A stretch of DNA of 64,000 bases from Virgibacillus sp. MSP4-1 (lineage in GTDB: Bacteria; Bacillota; Bacilli; Bacillales; Alkalibacillaceae). The notes beneath the pieces were generated by a model, which was given only the letters and a program-made list of their open reading frames with translations, was not told the origin of the DNA and made no database searches. The stretch is taken from NCBI RefSeq assembly GCF_010092505.1, contig NZ_CP048021.1:2294001-2358000 (forward strand), given 5' to 3'. The position numbers and the translations under genes were made by a program. Each line of letters begins with the position of its first letter. Position 1 is the first letter of the stretch. Positions 1-9,466 of the stretch are shown one piece after another.

Positions 1-183
1 ATCCCTCATTCCAACACCAAAAACAAACCAAAATATAACAATTTGTATGGCTGGGTTAATCACTTCCCAAGCCATACCTAAGTAATTTTTTGCATTATTA
101 CTTTTAAGTTCATATAAAGAAAGTCTTCTGATTAAGTAGAAAAATTTGAATTGTTCCTTAAGCACAACTAAGGCAGACTTCAT
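1..183 (-). CDS. tagG: Teichoic acid ABC transporter permease TagG, N-terminal fragment
   Basis: The reverse strand reads an open frame from ATG at 183 to the window edge: 61 codons beginning MKSALVVLKEQFKFFYLIRR. It contains YLGMAWEVINPAIQIVIFWF, the amphipathic lead-in and first membrane segment of the TagG/TarG permease that, with the ATPase TagH, exports wall teichoic acid across the membrane. A GGGA-type ribosome site lies just upstream. It follows the glycerophosphotransferase gene on the same strand after a 76-base gap, so the two are probably co-transcribed. The rest of the gene lies outside the window. Family assignment rests on remembered similarity to TagG of Bacillus and TarG of Staphylococcus. 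Confidence 0.8.
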   Translation of the reverse strand, partial: MKSALVVLKEQFKFFYLIRRLSLYELKSNNAKNYLGMAWEVINPAIQIVIFWFVFGVGMRD

Positions 184-259
184 TCCCAGTCCCTCTTTCT
201 AAAAACGTTAAACGACTTAATCCATTATTATATAATCATTTAGAATAATCAAGAAGAAA

Positions 260-1444
260 TTATGGATAGAAGGCCTCTGCTACTTTTTGAGCCGAAGTAC
301 CATCCTCTAATGAACAGAATTTATTGTGAAATTTGCTGAATGCTTCAGAATTCACAGGGTTCTCTTCATCTAACAATTTTATTTTTCTAATTAGTTCTTC
401 AGTTGTTTTCACAATAGGTCCAGGGGCTTGGTTTAAAAAGTCAAAATAGAAACCTCTTAATTCATCCTTATATTCTTCCAGATCATACGCAAAAAACAGT
501 ATGGGTCTTTTAAGATTCGCAAAATCAAAGAATGTTGAAGAATAGTCTGTAATTAACAGATCAGAGATAATATAAAGGTCACTTATATCTGGATATTTAG
601 ATACATCAATGACAAAATCACCATATTTATTCTTATCAATTCGATCGGCAACCAAATAATGCATTCGTACCAGAACAACATAATTTTCACCCAATGAATC
701 CTTCATTAAGTCCAGATTAAGCTGAATGTCAAATTTATATCGTCCAACACTATAGTAATTATTATCTCTCCAAGTTGGGGTATATAATATAACTTTTTTA
801 TCCTTAGGAATATTTAACTTATTCCGGACAGTCTGAACATCCCGTTCACTATAATTATACAAAAAGTCATTTCTCGGGTAGCCTGTCTCTGCAATCTTCC
901 CATTATATTGAAAAGCACTTTTAAAAATCTCTGTTGAATATGAATTAGGCGAAACAAGAATATCCCATTTTTTTGCCTCTGATACAAAATTATTGTGATA
1001 AGTTTCTGTTGATGTCCCTGGCATTTTTACGTCTTTAATATCTACCCCCAGCTTTTTCAAAGGTGTCCCGTGCCACGTTTGTACATAAGTGGTCTTCTTT
1101 GGTTTTGGAAACCATTTTGGAAACCTCACATTATTCACCCAGTATTTAGCTCTTGGGAAGTAAAAAAACCACTTTGGTGTAAATCGAACCATATACGGTA
1201 TGCTCCATTGTTCAAATAATTGTGTGTAGCGGCGATCCACACTCCAAACTAGATTTGCTGAGTGATATTTTTTCATGTGTTCATAAATGGCTTTGGGACT
1301 ATCACTATACTGTTTTCCATGGAAGCTTTCAAATATCACCAAATTATTTTTTACAGGAAGTTTGCTTGATAATAAAAATATAAGACGAAAAAGTTTTTGT
1401 GTTCGTTTACTTCTTACCACACGTAATATCATCTTTTTAATCAA
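260..1444 (-). CDS. CDP-glycerol glycerophosphotransferase, TarF/TagF-like
   Basis: This 394-residue protein belongs to the CDP-glycerol:poly(glycerophosphate) glycerophosphotransferase family, which adds glycerol phosphate units to the wall teichoic acid primer at the inner face of the membrane. Family motifs are visible: FESFHGKQYSDSPKA near residue 38, WHGTPLKKLG near 123, YTPTWRDNNY near 220, and LLITDYSSTFFDFANLKRP near 295, followed by FYFDFLNQAPGPIV. The length (about 390) matches TarF, the enzyme that adds one or a few units, rather than the two-domain TagF polymerase of about 750 residues. The N-terminus is basic with a short amphipathic stretch, as expected for a membrane-surface enzyme. 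It lies just upstream of tagG on the same strand and is divergent from tagD. TarF versus TarL or a short TagF cannot be settled by eye. Confidence 0.85.
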   Translation of the reverse strand: MIKKMILRVVRSKRTQKLFRLIFLLSSKLPVKNNLVIFESFHGKQYSDSPKAIYEHMKKYHSANLVWSVDRRYTQLFEQWSIPYMVRFTPKWFFYFPRAKYWVNNVRFPKWFPKPKKTTYVQTWHGTPLKKLGVDIKDVKMPGTSTETYHNNFVSEAKKWDILVSPNSYSTEIFKSAFQYNGKIAETGYPRNDFLYNYSERDVQTVRNKLNIPKDKKVILYTPTWRDNNYYSVGRYKFDIQLNLDLMKDSLGENYVVLVRMHYLVADRIDKNKYGDFVIDVSKYPDISDLYIISDLLITDYSSTFFDFANLKRPILFFAYDLEEYKDELRGFYFDFLNQAPGPIVKTTEELIRKIKLLDEENPVNSEAFSKFHNKFCSLEDGTSAQKVAEAFYP

Positions 1445-1690
1445 GGTTATTCCTCCTTCTCTCTATTTCAATTTTTACAATATGTATTATTGTGGCACAT
1501 TTTGACGTTTATCCTCACTAATTATAAAGGGTAAGACTACATAATACCATAGAGAGAAGAATAACACATACTTCCACTTGTAAATCTGATGTAAACCGTT
1601 TAAAATTATTATTAATATGCTAAAAGATATATGTACTATGCTAAAAACAACTAAATCTGTTTAATTATTTTATCCAGGAGGGGTATTCCA

Positions 1691-2089
1691 TTGAAGAAAG
1701 TCATAACTTATGGAACCTTTGATTTGTTGCATAATGGCCATATTAACTTACTTCGACGCGCTAAGGCACTTGGTGACCACCTAACTGTAGCAATATCAAC
1801 AGATGAATTTAATGCAATCAAAGACAAAAAAGCTTACCACAGCTATGAAAACCGCAAAGTTATTTTGGAAGCGATTCGTTATGTAGATAAAGTTATCCCT
1901 GAAAATAATTGGGAACAAAAAATCCAGGATGTTAAAGACCATAACATCGATATATTTGTTATGGGGGACGATTGGGAAGGTAAGTTTGATTTTCTAAAGG
2001 ATTATTGCGAAGTGGTTTACTTACCTCGCACAGTCGGAATTTCTACTACAAAAATTAAGGAAGACTTATTTAGGATTGACAATGGTTAG
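1691..2089 (+). CDS. tagD: Glycerol-3-phosphate cytidylyltransferase TagD
   Basis: TagD makes CDP-glycerol from CTP and glycerol 3-phosphate, the activated donor for wall teichoic acid. The 132-residue protein has the nucleotidyltransferase hallmarks: YGTFDLLHNGH with the HxGH motif at residues 14-17, and RTVGIST at residues 113-119. The length equals that of B. subtilis TagD (about 129). Translation starts at TTG 1691, preceded by a strong AGGAGGGG ribosome site at about 1677-1684; no ATG with a comparable site is available. The downstream transferase gene overlaps its end, so the pair forms a small operon that supplies the donor and uses it. Confidence 0.95.
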   Translation: MKKVITYGTFDLLHNGHINLLRRAKALGDHLTVAISTDEFNAIKDKKAYHSYENRKVILEAIRYVDKVIPENNWEQKIQDVKDHNIDIFVMGDDWEGKFDFLKDYCEVVYLPRTVGISTTKIKEDLFRIDNG

Positions 2090-3287
2090 AGAAATAGCTA
2101 TTTCTGTTTATCTGGTTATTTTCAGGATAATGTTTTCGATGTTAAAATTATTTCCCCAAAGAGATAAAACAACATTTGTGGCTTCCTTTGGGGATAATGT
2201 ACACTACGTTGCTAAAGAATTACAAAAATATAATTATGGGCAATTAGTGATTCTTCAAGAGTCAAACTGTCGTACTGACTTCACAGAATTAAGTAACAAC
2301 AATACCGTCATTTTAGACTTTGAAACTTTTAATCTTGTCCATTTTATAAAAGGAATCTATCATTTAGCCACATCCAAAGTAGTCTTTGTTGACAATTACT
2401 TTGGATTTTTATCTGCAGTTGACTTTAAGGAAAATGTTACTTGTGTACAGCTTTGGCACGCTGCAGGGGCAATAAAACAATTTGGATTAAAGGATCCTTC
2501 CATTCATTCCCGCAGTGATTTAGCGGTAAAACGATTCAAAAAGGTTTACCAACGTTTTCATTATGTTGTGGTTGGTTCAGAGAAAATGGCCAGTATTTTT
2601 CGAAAGAGCTTTGGGTTAGGGAATGAAAATATATTACGTACAGGTGTACCGCGTACAGATTTCTTTTTTGAAACCGAAAAACATAAGTTAATTATTCAGG
2701 GGTTGGAACAGCAATATCCAATACTCAAAAACAAAAAAGTACTTCTTTATGCACCCACCTTTAGGGATGGAAAATTAAATTCCTTTGAACTCGCTTTGAA
2801 CCTGGAAAAATTATATCAGGAACTCAAGAGCGAATATGTTATACTTCTTAGGCTGCACCCTGCCATTAAATCCCGCTTTAATAATGCGTATTCTGATTTT
2901 GTCATAGATGTTTCAAGTTATGAAAAGTTGCATGATTTGTTATTAGTTACAGATTATGTCATTACAGATTATTCATCAATTCCATTTGAATTTTCTCTTC
3001 TTGGTAAACCAATGATTTTTTTCACATATGATTTAGAGGATTATAAATCTTTGCGAGGATTTTATGCAGACTATGAAGCAAATTTACCAGGACCAATGGT
3101 TAAAACAACAGAAGAAATTATCCGTCTTATTCAGAATAATGATTTTGACTTAGACCTAATTGAGGAATTTGCTTCTCAGTGGAATGAATATTCTCAGGGT
3201 CATTCAAGTGAAACTCTTATTAAAACTATATATCAAAAGCAAGTCCAGCTTGATGAAGCCATAAAACGAAAGCGTCCTTCTTACTAA
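2082..3287 (+). CDS. tagB: CDP-glycerol glycerophosphotransferase TagB-like (teichoic acid primase)
   Basis: A second member of the CDP-glycerol glycerophosphotransferase family, about 401 residues. Motifs include FVASFGDNVHYVAKEL near the N-terminus, LWHAAGAIKQFG, APTFRDG, LRLHPAIK and YVITDYSSIPFEFSLLGKP followed by FYADYEANLPGPMV. The ASFGDN opening and the SIPFEFSLL variant are typical of TagB/TarB, which adds the first glycerol phosphate to the lipid-linked disaccharide; this is from family knowledge, not alignment. Its neighbour tagD overlaps it by 8 bases, implying translational coupling. I chose ATG 2082, which has TAGGA about 6 bases upstream; TTG 2076 in the same frame would add two residues. 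The gene ends in a terminator shared with gtaB. Confidence 0.78.
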   Translation: MVREIAISVYLVIFRIMFSMLKLFPQRDKTTFVASFGDNVHYVAKELQKYNYGQLVILQESNCRTDFTELSNNNTVILDFETFNLVHFIKGIYHLATSKVVFVDNYFGFLSAVDFKENVTCVQLWHAAGAIKQFGLKDPSIHSRSDLAVKRFKKVYQRFHYVVVGSEKMASIFRKSFGLGNENILRTGVPRTDFFFETEKHKLIIQGLEQQYPILKNKKVLLYAPTFRDGKLNSFELALNLEKLYQELKSEYVILLRLHPAIKSRFNNAYSDFVIDVSSYEKLHDLLLVTDYVITDYSSIPFEFSLLGKPMIFFTYDLEDYKSLRGFYADYEANLPGPMVKTTEEIIRLIQNNDFDLDLIEEFASQWNEYSQGHSSETLIKTIYQKQVQLDEAIKRKRPSY

Positions 3288-3304
3288 TAATATTAAGAAG
3301 GACG
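3273..3304. terminator. Bidirectional terminator between tagB and gtaB
   Basis: The arms CGTCCTTCTTA (3273-3283) and TAAGAAGGACG (3294-3304) form an 11 bp perfect stem. It is followed by TTTTCTT on the plus strand and by CTTTCGTTTT on the minus strand. It overlaps the last codons of both convergent genes. Confidence 0.9.
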
Positions 3305-4174
3305 TTTTCTTAACCGAATCCGCCTCAGAAATTCCTCCAGATCTTCCCCAATTTCCTCATCCTCCAGAGCGAACTCAATCGTTGTCTTAATAAACCCAAG
3401 TTTTTCTCCTACGTCGTATCTTCTCCCTTTAAATGAATATGCATAAACTGCTTTTGCTTCGTTTAGCTTTTGAATAGCATCAGTCAACTGAATTTCTCCA
3501 CCACTTCCTTTTTTATGCAAAGATAAATAAGAAAAGATCTCAGGGGTCAATACATATCGTCCCATAATAGCCAGATTAGAGGGAGCAGACCCTGGATTAG
3601 GTTTCTCGACTAAAGATTGGATTTGATAAAGTCCATCGTGATGCTTGTGTGGATTCACAATTCCATAACGATGAGTTTCATTGTCCGGTACGTCTTGTAC
3701 ACCCAAAATAGGCCCACCAGTTTCCTTATATTTGTCCATTAACTGTTTAAGCCCTGGGGGATCGGCCTTCACAATATCGTCACCCAGTAGAACTCCAAAA
3801 GGCTCATCCCCAATAAATTTCCGGGCACACCATACTGCATGTCCTAATCCTAATGGTTCTTTCTGTCTAATATAATGAATATCGACAGATGCTGAATAAT
3901 TCACCTTCTCAAGAAGTTCAAATTTCCCTTTTTTGATAAGATTATCTTCTAGTTCAAAGTTATGATCAAAATGGTCCTCAATAGCTCTTTTTCCTTTACC
4001 AGTCACAATGATGATATCCTCAATTCCTGATTCCACTGCTTCTTCTACTATATATTGAATGGTAGGGCGATCTACAATAGGGAGCATTTCTTTTGGCATA
4101 GCCTTTGTAGCAGGCAGGAATCTCGTCCCTAGTCCAGCTGCTGGAATGATAGCCTTTTTGATGGGTTTCACCAC
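3293..4174 (-). CDS. gtaB: UTP-glucose-1-phosphate uridylyltransferase GtaB
   Basis: GtaB makes UDP-glucose from UTP and glucose 1-phosphate in the cytoplasm, feeding teichoic acid glucosylation, glycolipid anchors and, with the next enzyme, UDP-glucuronate. The 293-residue length is standard. The nucleotidyltransferase signature runs from residue 11 ([20 protein letters not shown]), and [27 protein letters not shown] and [10 protein letters not shown] are all present. Its first codons overlap the end of the UDP-glucose dehydrogenase gene by 7 bases, so the two are translationally coupled: one makes UDP-glucose, the other oxidises it. Its end shares a terminator with tagB on the opposite strand. 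Confidence 0.95.
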   Translation of the reverse strand: MVKPIKKAIIPAAGLGTRFLPATKAMPKEMLPIVDRPTIQYIVEEAVESGIEDIIIVTGKGKRAIEDHFDHNFELEDNLIKKGKFELLEKVNYSASVDIHYIRQKEPLGLGHAVWCARKFIGDEPFGVLLGDDIVKADPPGLKQLMDKYKETGGPILGVQDVPDNETHRYGIVNPHKHHDGLYQIQSLVEKPNPGSAPSNLAIMGRYVLTPEIFSYLSLHKKGSGGEIQLTDAIQKLNEAKAVYAYSFKGRRYDVGEKLGFIKTTIEFALEDEEIGEDLEEFLRRIRLRKRPS

Positions 4175-5508
4175 TTTATCGTCTCCCTTCTCTTTTGGTT
4201 TCTCCCTATAATAGAAGGTCTGCCTATTGAATGATAATCCATGTCTATTCCTTCAATAGCTTCAAGGGAGAAACAATTGCGTCCATCTAAAACGATTGGG
4301 GTTGCCATCTTGTCTGGAAATAAATCTAAATCCATCGTTTTAAATTCATCCCAATCTGTTACAATCATTGCACAGTGAGTACCCTGTAAAGCATCCTCTA
4401 ATCTGTATACGTATTGAACCTGAGTAGGTAATACAGAATTAGCATTATTTATGGCTACCGGATCATAGGCTTGAATGCATGCTCCTTCGTTAATTAATTC
4501 GTTAACGATTGGTATAGATGGTGCCTCCCGCATATCATCCGTATTCGGCTTAAATGCAAGACCTAATATCGCAATTTTTACTCCTCTTAGGGAAGGAAAA
4601 ATTGATTTTGCTATGTCAACTAATAATCTTTGTTGCATATTATTTACCTTAATGACTGATCTTAATAATTCAAAATCATGCTCTAAATTTGCTGCAATCT
4701 GTGACAAGGCCTTTGTATCCTTTGGAAAACAGGATCCTCCATAGCCGATTCCTGCCTTTAAAAACTTTTCACCTATACGATGATCTAATCCCATACCAGT
4801 CGACACATCGTTTATATTGGCATCGAGCTTACTGCAAAGATTAGCAATTTCATTTATAAAACTAATTTTTGTAGCTAAGAACGCATTGGCCGCATATTTA
4901 ATCATTTCTGCACTACGTACATCTGTTTTAAAAATAGGGATATTGAGTGGTTTATACATGTCCTCAATGACTTGAGCTGCCCACTTTGTTCTTGATCCAA
5001 TAACCATACGGTCACCATGAAAAGTATCGTGAACAGCCGATCCTTCACGTAAGAACTCAGGATTTGAGACTACCTCTATATTTGTCCGGTGATTATTAAA
5101 TCGTTTAATCAATGAATCTATATAATCATTTGTCCCCACTGGTACTGTACTTTTTGTTACAATTATGGAATCATCGACTGCGTACGTTCCAATCGTTTTC
5201 GCTACATCCTTAATATAAGAAAGATTAGCTGAACCATTCTCTCTGGATGGCGTGCCAACCGCTATAATGATAATTGTTGCCTGCTTATATGCCTTTTTTT
5301 CGTTATACGTAAAATATAACCGCCGGCGCTTTAGATTCGTTTGCAAAAGCTCTTCTAATCCCGGTTCATATATTGGCGATTTACCTGACCTTAACAATTC
5401 TACTTTATCTTTATCGATATCCAGGCATGTGACCGTATGGCCAATTTCCGCCAAAGCAGCTCCTGTGACTAAGCCTACATAACCAGTTCCTACAACAGTA
5501 ACTTTCAT
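4168..5508 (-). CDS. tuaD: UDP-glucose 6-dehydrogenase (TuaD/Ugd family)
   Basis: This 446-residue enzyme oxidises UDP-glucose to UDP-glucuronate with two NAD+. The Rossmann motif [10 protein letters not shown] is at residues 7-16. The catalytic cysteine lies in [12 protein letters not shown] (Cys260), and [20 protein letters not shown] forms the central helix. UDP-glucuronate is a precursor for teichuronic acid or an acidic exopolysaccharide, a possible phosphate-saving alternative to teichoic acid. It is coupled to gtaB by a 7-base overlap. No teichuronic acid glycosyltransferases are visible in this window, so the end product is not known. The tuaD symbol follows B. subtilis; ugd would be equally valid. 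Confidence 0.92.
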   Translation of the reverse strand: MKVTVVGTGYVGLVTGAALAEIGHTVTCLDIDKDKVELLRSGKSPIYEPGLEELLQTNLKRRRLYFTYNEKKAYKQATIIIIAVGTPSRENGSANLSYIKDVAKTIGTYAVDDSIIVTKSTVPVGTNDYIDSLIKRFNNHRTNIEVVSNPEFLREGSAVHDTFHGDRMVIGSRTKWAAQVIEDMYKPLNIPIFKTDVRSAEMIKYAANAFLATKISFINEIANLCSKLDANINDVSTGMGLDHRIGEKFLKAGIGYGGSCFPKDTKALSQIAANLEHDFELLRSVIKVNNMQQRLLVDIAKSIFPSLRGVKIAILGLAFKPNTDDMREAPSIPIVNELINEGACIQAYDPVAINNANSVLPTQVQYVYRLEDALQGTHCAMIVTDWDEFKTMDLDLFPDKMATPIVLDGRNCFSLEAIEGIDMDYHSIGRPSIIGRNQKRRETIKW

Positions 5509-5610
5509 GTAAAGCCCCCACTCTTAGCATGATGTCTTTATTACATCCTATTGTGCAACAGATATGGTCAGAACATAAAAAAAGAGAAGTGAACCTACTT
5601 AATAATCAAA

Positions 5611-5632
5611 CGGCACCTGCAAAAAAGTGCCG
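5611..5632 (-). terminator. Terminator of the GH18/CWB2 gene
   Basis: CGGCAC (5611-5616) pairs with GTGCCG (5627-5632), directly after the stop codon of the minus-strand gene. The run after the hairpin in the transcript is TTTGATTATT, a weak U-tract. Confidence 0.6.
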
Positions 5633-8038
5633 TTATTGATGTATCTCATTTACAATTTGAAAACGAATATTTTCTGAAATTGGGTTATAACCCCCAAGAA
5701 ATGTAGTATCTACTGGTTGATTAAGGTTCTGAAGATATGATTTGATACTTGTGTGCATCTCTCCGCTTTTATTTGCCAGTATGACTGGTTGTCCAGACAT
5801 TGCCGCAAGTGGGGAACCAGGGAGTGCATCAATAAAACTAATACCACTCGCAAAGTATATATTTGTTAAACTAAATTCACTTGCATACCGTTTAGCAATC
5901 GCAACACTTGTGCTATGCCGATCCGTTCCATTCACACGTTCTATATCATGAATTCCAATTTCGTTTAGCTGTTCTTCTACATTCTTAGATATAGCTCCTT
6001 CTCCCCCGATAATGGTCACTTTTGTAATTCCATTGTCCTTCATATAAGTAATTGTCTCATCTGGAAGCTTATCCTTTTTACTTAAAATGATTGGCGATTC
6101 CTTCATACCAGCGTAAGGAGCAATAGAGAGTGCATCGGGTGAACGATCATCCCCAGTGGCTATAAATACCTCTGATGATTTTGTTAACTCTTCAGCTACT
6201 TTTGCTGATGTTTCATATCTTGTTGTACCATTCACACGTTCAACTTGATACCCTTTTTCCTCCAAATGGTTTTTAATGCCGGGTGAAACTGCATTCTCCC
6301 CACCTAGTATATAAATTTTATTAGGCCTAAGTCGCGCAATTTCATTTTCTACTACACTTGGCAGTTTATCCGTTTTTGTCAGTAAGAGTGGTGAGTTATA
6401 TTTCTTAGCAAGTACACTTCCTGTTAGGGCATCTGCCGGTAAATCTCCACGCCCTAATACCACTACTTCCGAACCACTTGTCCACCCTTCCTGAGAAACT
6501 TTAACACTGGTTTCATAACGCGTGGAGCCATATATATTTTTCGATGGGATTTCCTGCAAATAATTTGCAGCTACGTAACCATTCGTTCCATCCCCCAGTT
6601 CAACAGGAACCCAGGAATAGTTATCATTTTGGAAGGATTGACCAACAATTTTAATCGTTTCACCAGGCGGGATACTCTTTATTATATTTGAAGTCGTTGA
6701 ACCATAGCTGCGAAAGTTTACGTTGCCTGTAGTTTTTGCATATTTTTTTTCAACATTGATGATGTTGTTCAATTCATTACTATGAACCTTTGTCCATGTA
6801 TCATAATAATTCCAGATCACGGGATTTTCCTGTCCCAAACTCCAACTTCCGGTACCTTTTAGGTTATATTTATGAACCAAATCCATTTTCGCCTGTATGG
6901 ATTCCTCATTTTCATACCATACATGATACGTACCCGGCCCTAAAGTTGTACCCGAAAATGTAAAAGATGGATCGGTTTCTTTTATTGTTACTGTGGCTTT
7001 GGGTGATTTAGAAACTTCATCAAATGTCAACTCATACTGATATTTGTCCAACATCTGCTGGACACGGTTGTTGGATATACCTTTTCCTCCACCTTGTCCT
7101 GCTGCAGTATTTCCTTCTTCCCAGTAACGGCCGAAGAAAGGCAGGCCAAGAACGATTTTGTCAGAAGGTACTCCCTCATTTAATGCATATTGTATGGATT
7201 TTTCCACCCATCCATAACTGGCAACAGGCCCCTCAGGACCATTAGGATAGCTTTGATCATATGCCATAATCATTAAATAATCCGAGTACTGGCTTAGAGC
7301 TTTGTAATCATAAGAACCATGCCATCCTTTTGACCAATTATTTGGGTTAGCCGCAACTGCTACAGACACTTCTTTATCTTTTGGAATTTTTTCACGCAGA
7401 AGTCTGACAAAATCCGTGTAATTCCCACGATCTATATCTGTTACATTTTCAATATCGACATTGACACCATCAAGATTATATTTTTTAATTGAGTTTGCTA
7501 TCTGTGTAGACAATTCCTCACGATTTGCAAGTGCAGCTCTGCCCAGTTCTTTATCCCAATGGTTCGTTACAAAAGGGACAACTTCCTTTCCTCTGGCATG
7601 CATTTCATCAATAAACTTCTGGTCCAACTGCCAGGTTTCTTTTAGGGTCCCATCTTCATTAAGTTCAAAATAACTGGGAGCAAGGGTATCTAATACATCG
7701 CCACTTTTATTAACATCATTAATAAAATTAGTTGTTCCTCCAACGAATAAATAGGACATATTAAAATCTGCTTCATGTGCTGACACTTGAAAATGCCCAA
7801 ATGGAATTGATGCCAGAACAATAGAACCTGCTATAATATTGATGGTTTTTATCGCCGTTTTAGGAAATTTCTTTCGTACTCTTTCTAAGAAGTTCCTTTT
7901 AATTACAGGTGAATCTTCCGTTATTTCTCCTGATTCAGCAGCAAATTCAGTTAGAAATGAATTGGATATATATACATTTAGGGTGTAACCTCCCCAATCA
8001 TCAGAAAGCAGATCGTAACGATAAATCGACTCCATCAT
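5633..8038 (-). CDS. Secreted GH18-family hydrolase with SH3 and three cell-wall-binding (CWB2) repeats
   Basis: An 801-residue exported wall protein. Residues 1-61 form a long N-region ending in basic residues, 62-80 are hydrophobic and VSA-HEA near residue 87 looks like a signal peptidase site. Residues about 92-412 are a glycoside hydrolase family 18 domain of the spore-germination/YaaH type; the catalytic motif is DGVNVDIE at 190-197 with Glu197 as expected acid. Residues about 437-496 resemble a bacterial SH3 domain (VNFRSYGSTTSNIIKSI). Three CWB2 repeats follow, each opening with a GSTRYETS-like sequence (about 502, 604 and 704) and containing an ILGG or IIGG core. CWB2 repeats bind anionic wall polymers, so the gene fits beside teichoic acid genes. 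The likely substrate is peptidoglycan or a related N-acetylglucosamine polymer; this is inference. It is monocistronic with its own terminator. Confidence 0.88.
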   Translation of the reverse strand: MMESIYRYDLLSDDWGGYTLNVYISNSFLTEFAAESGEITEDSPVIKRNFLERVRKKFPKTAIKTINIIAGSIVLASIPFGHFQVSAHEADFNMSYLFVGGTTNFINDVNKSGDVLDTLAPSYFELNEDGTLKETWQLDQKFIDEMHARGKEVVPFVTNHWDKELGRAALANREELSTQIANSIKKYNLDGVNVDIENVTDIDRGNYTDFVRLLREKIPKDKEVSVAVAANPNNWSKGWHGSYDYKALSQYSDYLMIMAYDQSYPNGPEGPVASYGWVEKSIQYALNEGVPSDKIVLGLPFFGRYWEEGNTAAGQGGGKGISNNRVQQMLDKYQYELTFDEVSKSPKATVTIKETDPSFTFSGTTLGPGTYHVWYENEESIQAKMDLVHKYNLKGTGSWSLGQENPVIWNYYDTWTKVHSNELNNIINVEKKYAKTTGNVNFRSYGSTTSNIIKSIPPGETIKIVGQSFQNDNYSWVPVELGDGTNGYVAANYLQEIPSKNIYGSTRYETSVKVSQEGWTSGSEVVVLGRGDLPADALTGSVLAKKYNSPLLLTKTDKLPSVVENEIARLRPNKIYILGGENAVSPGIKNHLEEKGYQVERVNGTTRYETSAKVAEELTKSSEVFIATGDDRSPDALSIAPYAGMKESPIILSKKDKLPDETITYMKDNGITKVTIIGGEGAISKNVEEQLNEIGIHDIERVNGTDRHSTSVAIAKRYASEFSLTNIYFASGISFIDALPGSPLAAMSGQPVILANKSGEMHTSIKSYLQNLNQPVDTTFLGGYNPISENIRFQIVNEIHQ

Positions 8039-8130
8039 ATTGTATTCACCTTCTCAGTCTAAGCTTATCACTACTGTATTAGCATTTATGAAAATGACCT
8101 ATAAAATACATAGCGAAATGAAATTAAAAA

Positions 8131-8167
8131 AAGAGCCTTAAGCGGTGTTTGCCCGCTTAAGGCTCTT
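8131..8167 (-). terminator. Terminator of tagO
   Basis: AAGAGCCTTAAGCGG pairs with CCGCTTAAGGCTCTT around a short loop (8131-8167). The following minus-strand bases are TTTTTAATTT. The stem overlaps the last codons of tagO. Confidence 0.9.
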
Positions 8168-9263
8168 GTTCTACTTTGTCGCGTTTATGCAAGTAATTTT
8201 TTTCCTTTTTAAGTTTTTTACATAAGAAGTTTATCACAGGTTTTTTTCCCTTTCCTACCAGACCAGCGGATTCAGCTAAAATATGAAGAAAAAACAGTAA
8301 AAAGAATCCAACAATATATGGGGTAGCTACACTTCCTTCAGAGAATAAAATGGCTAAGATTCCAAACACAGCACTAAACCCGTAAATTATGAGCACCGTC
8401 GCTCTGTGGCTTAATCCTGCTTCAATTAACTGATAATGGATATGCTTCTTATCGGGCATCATTATATTCTCTTTGTTATATAACCTTCTTATGATAGCGA
8501 AAAGTGTATCAAAAATCGGTACAGCCAGTACTAAGATTGGAATAATAAAGCTTAAGAGGGCAACATTCTTCAGTAGGCCTAATATTGAAATAACCGCAAT
8601 TGAATAACCTAAGAATAATGAACCTGTATCCCCCATATAAATCTTTGCCGGGTAGAAGTTGTGAACTAAAAACCCTAAATTACTCCCTATTAAGACAATA
8701 CAAAAGTAAACCGCCAATAAGCGATAATCAATGATGGCCAATACTAAGATACTGGTCAATGCTATTGTAGAAACACCTGAGGCCAAACCATCCAAACCGT
8801 CTATAAGGTTAATGGCGTTGGTAATCCCAACAATCCAAATTAATGTTACAGGAATACTAAACAGATCGAGATAGACCACACCCAGGAAAGGCAAAGTGAT
8901 TTTATCAATAATGACACCTGCTGCTATTAATATTCCAGCAGAAGTAATTTGAGCTAGTAGTTTAATCAATGGCTTTAAAGTATATTTATCATCAATCATA
9001 CCGGTTATGACAATTATCAGAGATCCTATTGCTATGGCCTCCAACTGAGGATGAATAGGAAAAATATATAACAGACCTAAAACAGCGCCCAAATATATAC
9101 TTAATCCACCCATTCGCGGTGTGATTTTTTCATGAATTTTCCGTTGATTAGGTACATCTACAGCCCCCACCTTTTCCGCAAACTTTTTAACTGGGAGTGT
9201 TAATGTTAAAGATGCGAAAAAGGAAATGAAGAAAGCGATGACTAATTCAGACACATTAAACAT
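8157..9263 (-). CDS. tagO: Undecaprenyl-phosphate N-acetylglucosaminyl-1-phosphate transferase TagO
   Basis: TagO starts wall teichoic acid synthesis by moving GlcNAc-1-phosphate from UDP-GlcNAc to undecaprenyl phosphate. The 368-residue protein is polytopic (about eleven hydrophobic segments) and shows the family signature sites: DDKYTLKP at 91-98, NLIDGLDGL at 152-160, MGDTGSLFLG at 210-219 and the HIH motif at 274-276 in a cytoplasmic loop. The aspartates bind magnesium in this family. A basic tail (KKPVINFLCKKLKKEKN) follows the last segment. The gene is transcribed alone, with a strong terminator, near the other teichoic acid genes. The start ATG has only a weak GGGA ribosome site. Confidence 0.94.
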   Translation of the reverse strand: MFNVSELVIAFFISFFASLTLTLPVKKFAEKVGAVDVPNQRKIHEKITPRMGGLSIYLGAVLGLLYIFPIHPQLEAIAIGSLIIVITGMIDDKYTLKPLIKLLAQITSAGILIAAGVIIDKITLPFLGVVYLDLFSIPVTLIWIVGITNAINLIDGLDGLASGVSTIALTSILVLAIIDYRLLAVYFCIVLIGSNLGFLVHNFYPAKIYMGDTGSLFLGYSIAVISILGLLKNVALLSFIIPILVLAVPIFDTLFAIIRRLYNKENIMMPDKKHIHYQLIEAGLSHRATVLIIYGFSAVFGILAILFSEGSVATPYIVGFFLLFFLHILAESAGLVGKGKKPVINFLCKKLKKEKNYLHKRDKVEQEP

Positions 9264-9410
9264 ATTATCCCTGCTTCTGAAATATTAATTCAATGTTAAA
9301 ATTGTTAATTAACCATAAATTACATATTACCATAAAAGTACGATTTCCTAAATATATTTCTATTTTTATCTTTAGGAAATACCCCACATTTATTCGATCA
9401 TAAACGTTTA

Positions 9411-9442
9411 AAAAGCCGCACCTTTTGAAAGGTACGACTTTT
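9411..9442 (-). terminator. Terminator of the RND efflux operon
   Basis: The arms AAAAGCCGCACCTTT and AAAGGTACGACTTTT mismatch twice on the plus strand, but both mismatches become G-U pairs in the minus-strand transcript. That indicates it acts on the leftward efflux operon. Confidence 0.8.
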
Positions 9443-9466
9443 ACTATTATGATCTATTTATTTATG

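Noticed and set aside
3681-3875. Plus-strand frame inside gtaB
   Set aside because: Antisense to a conserved enzyme; no support.
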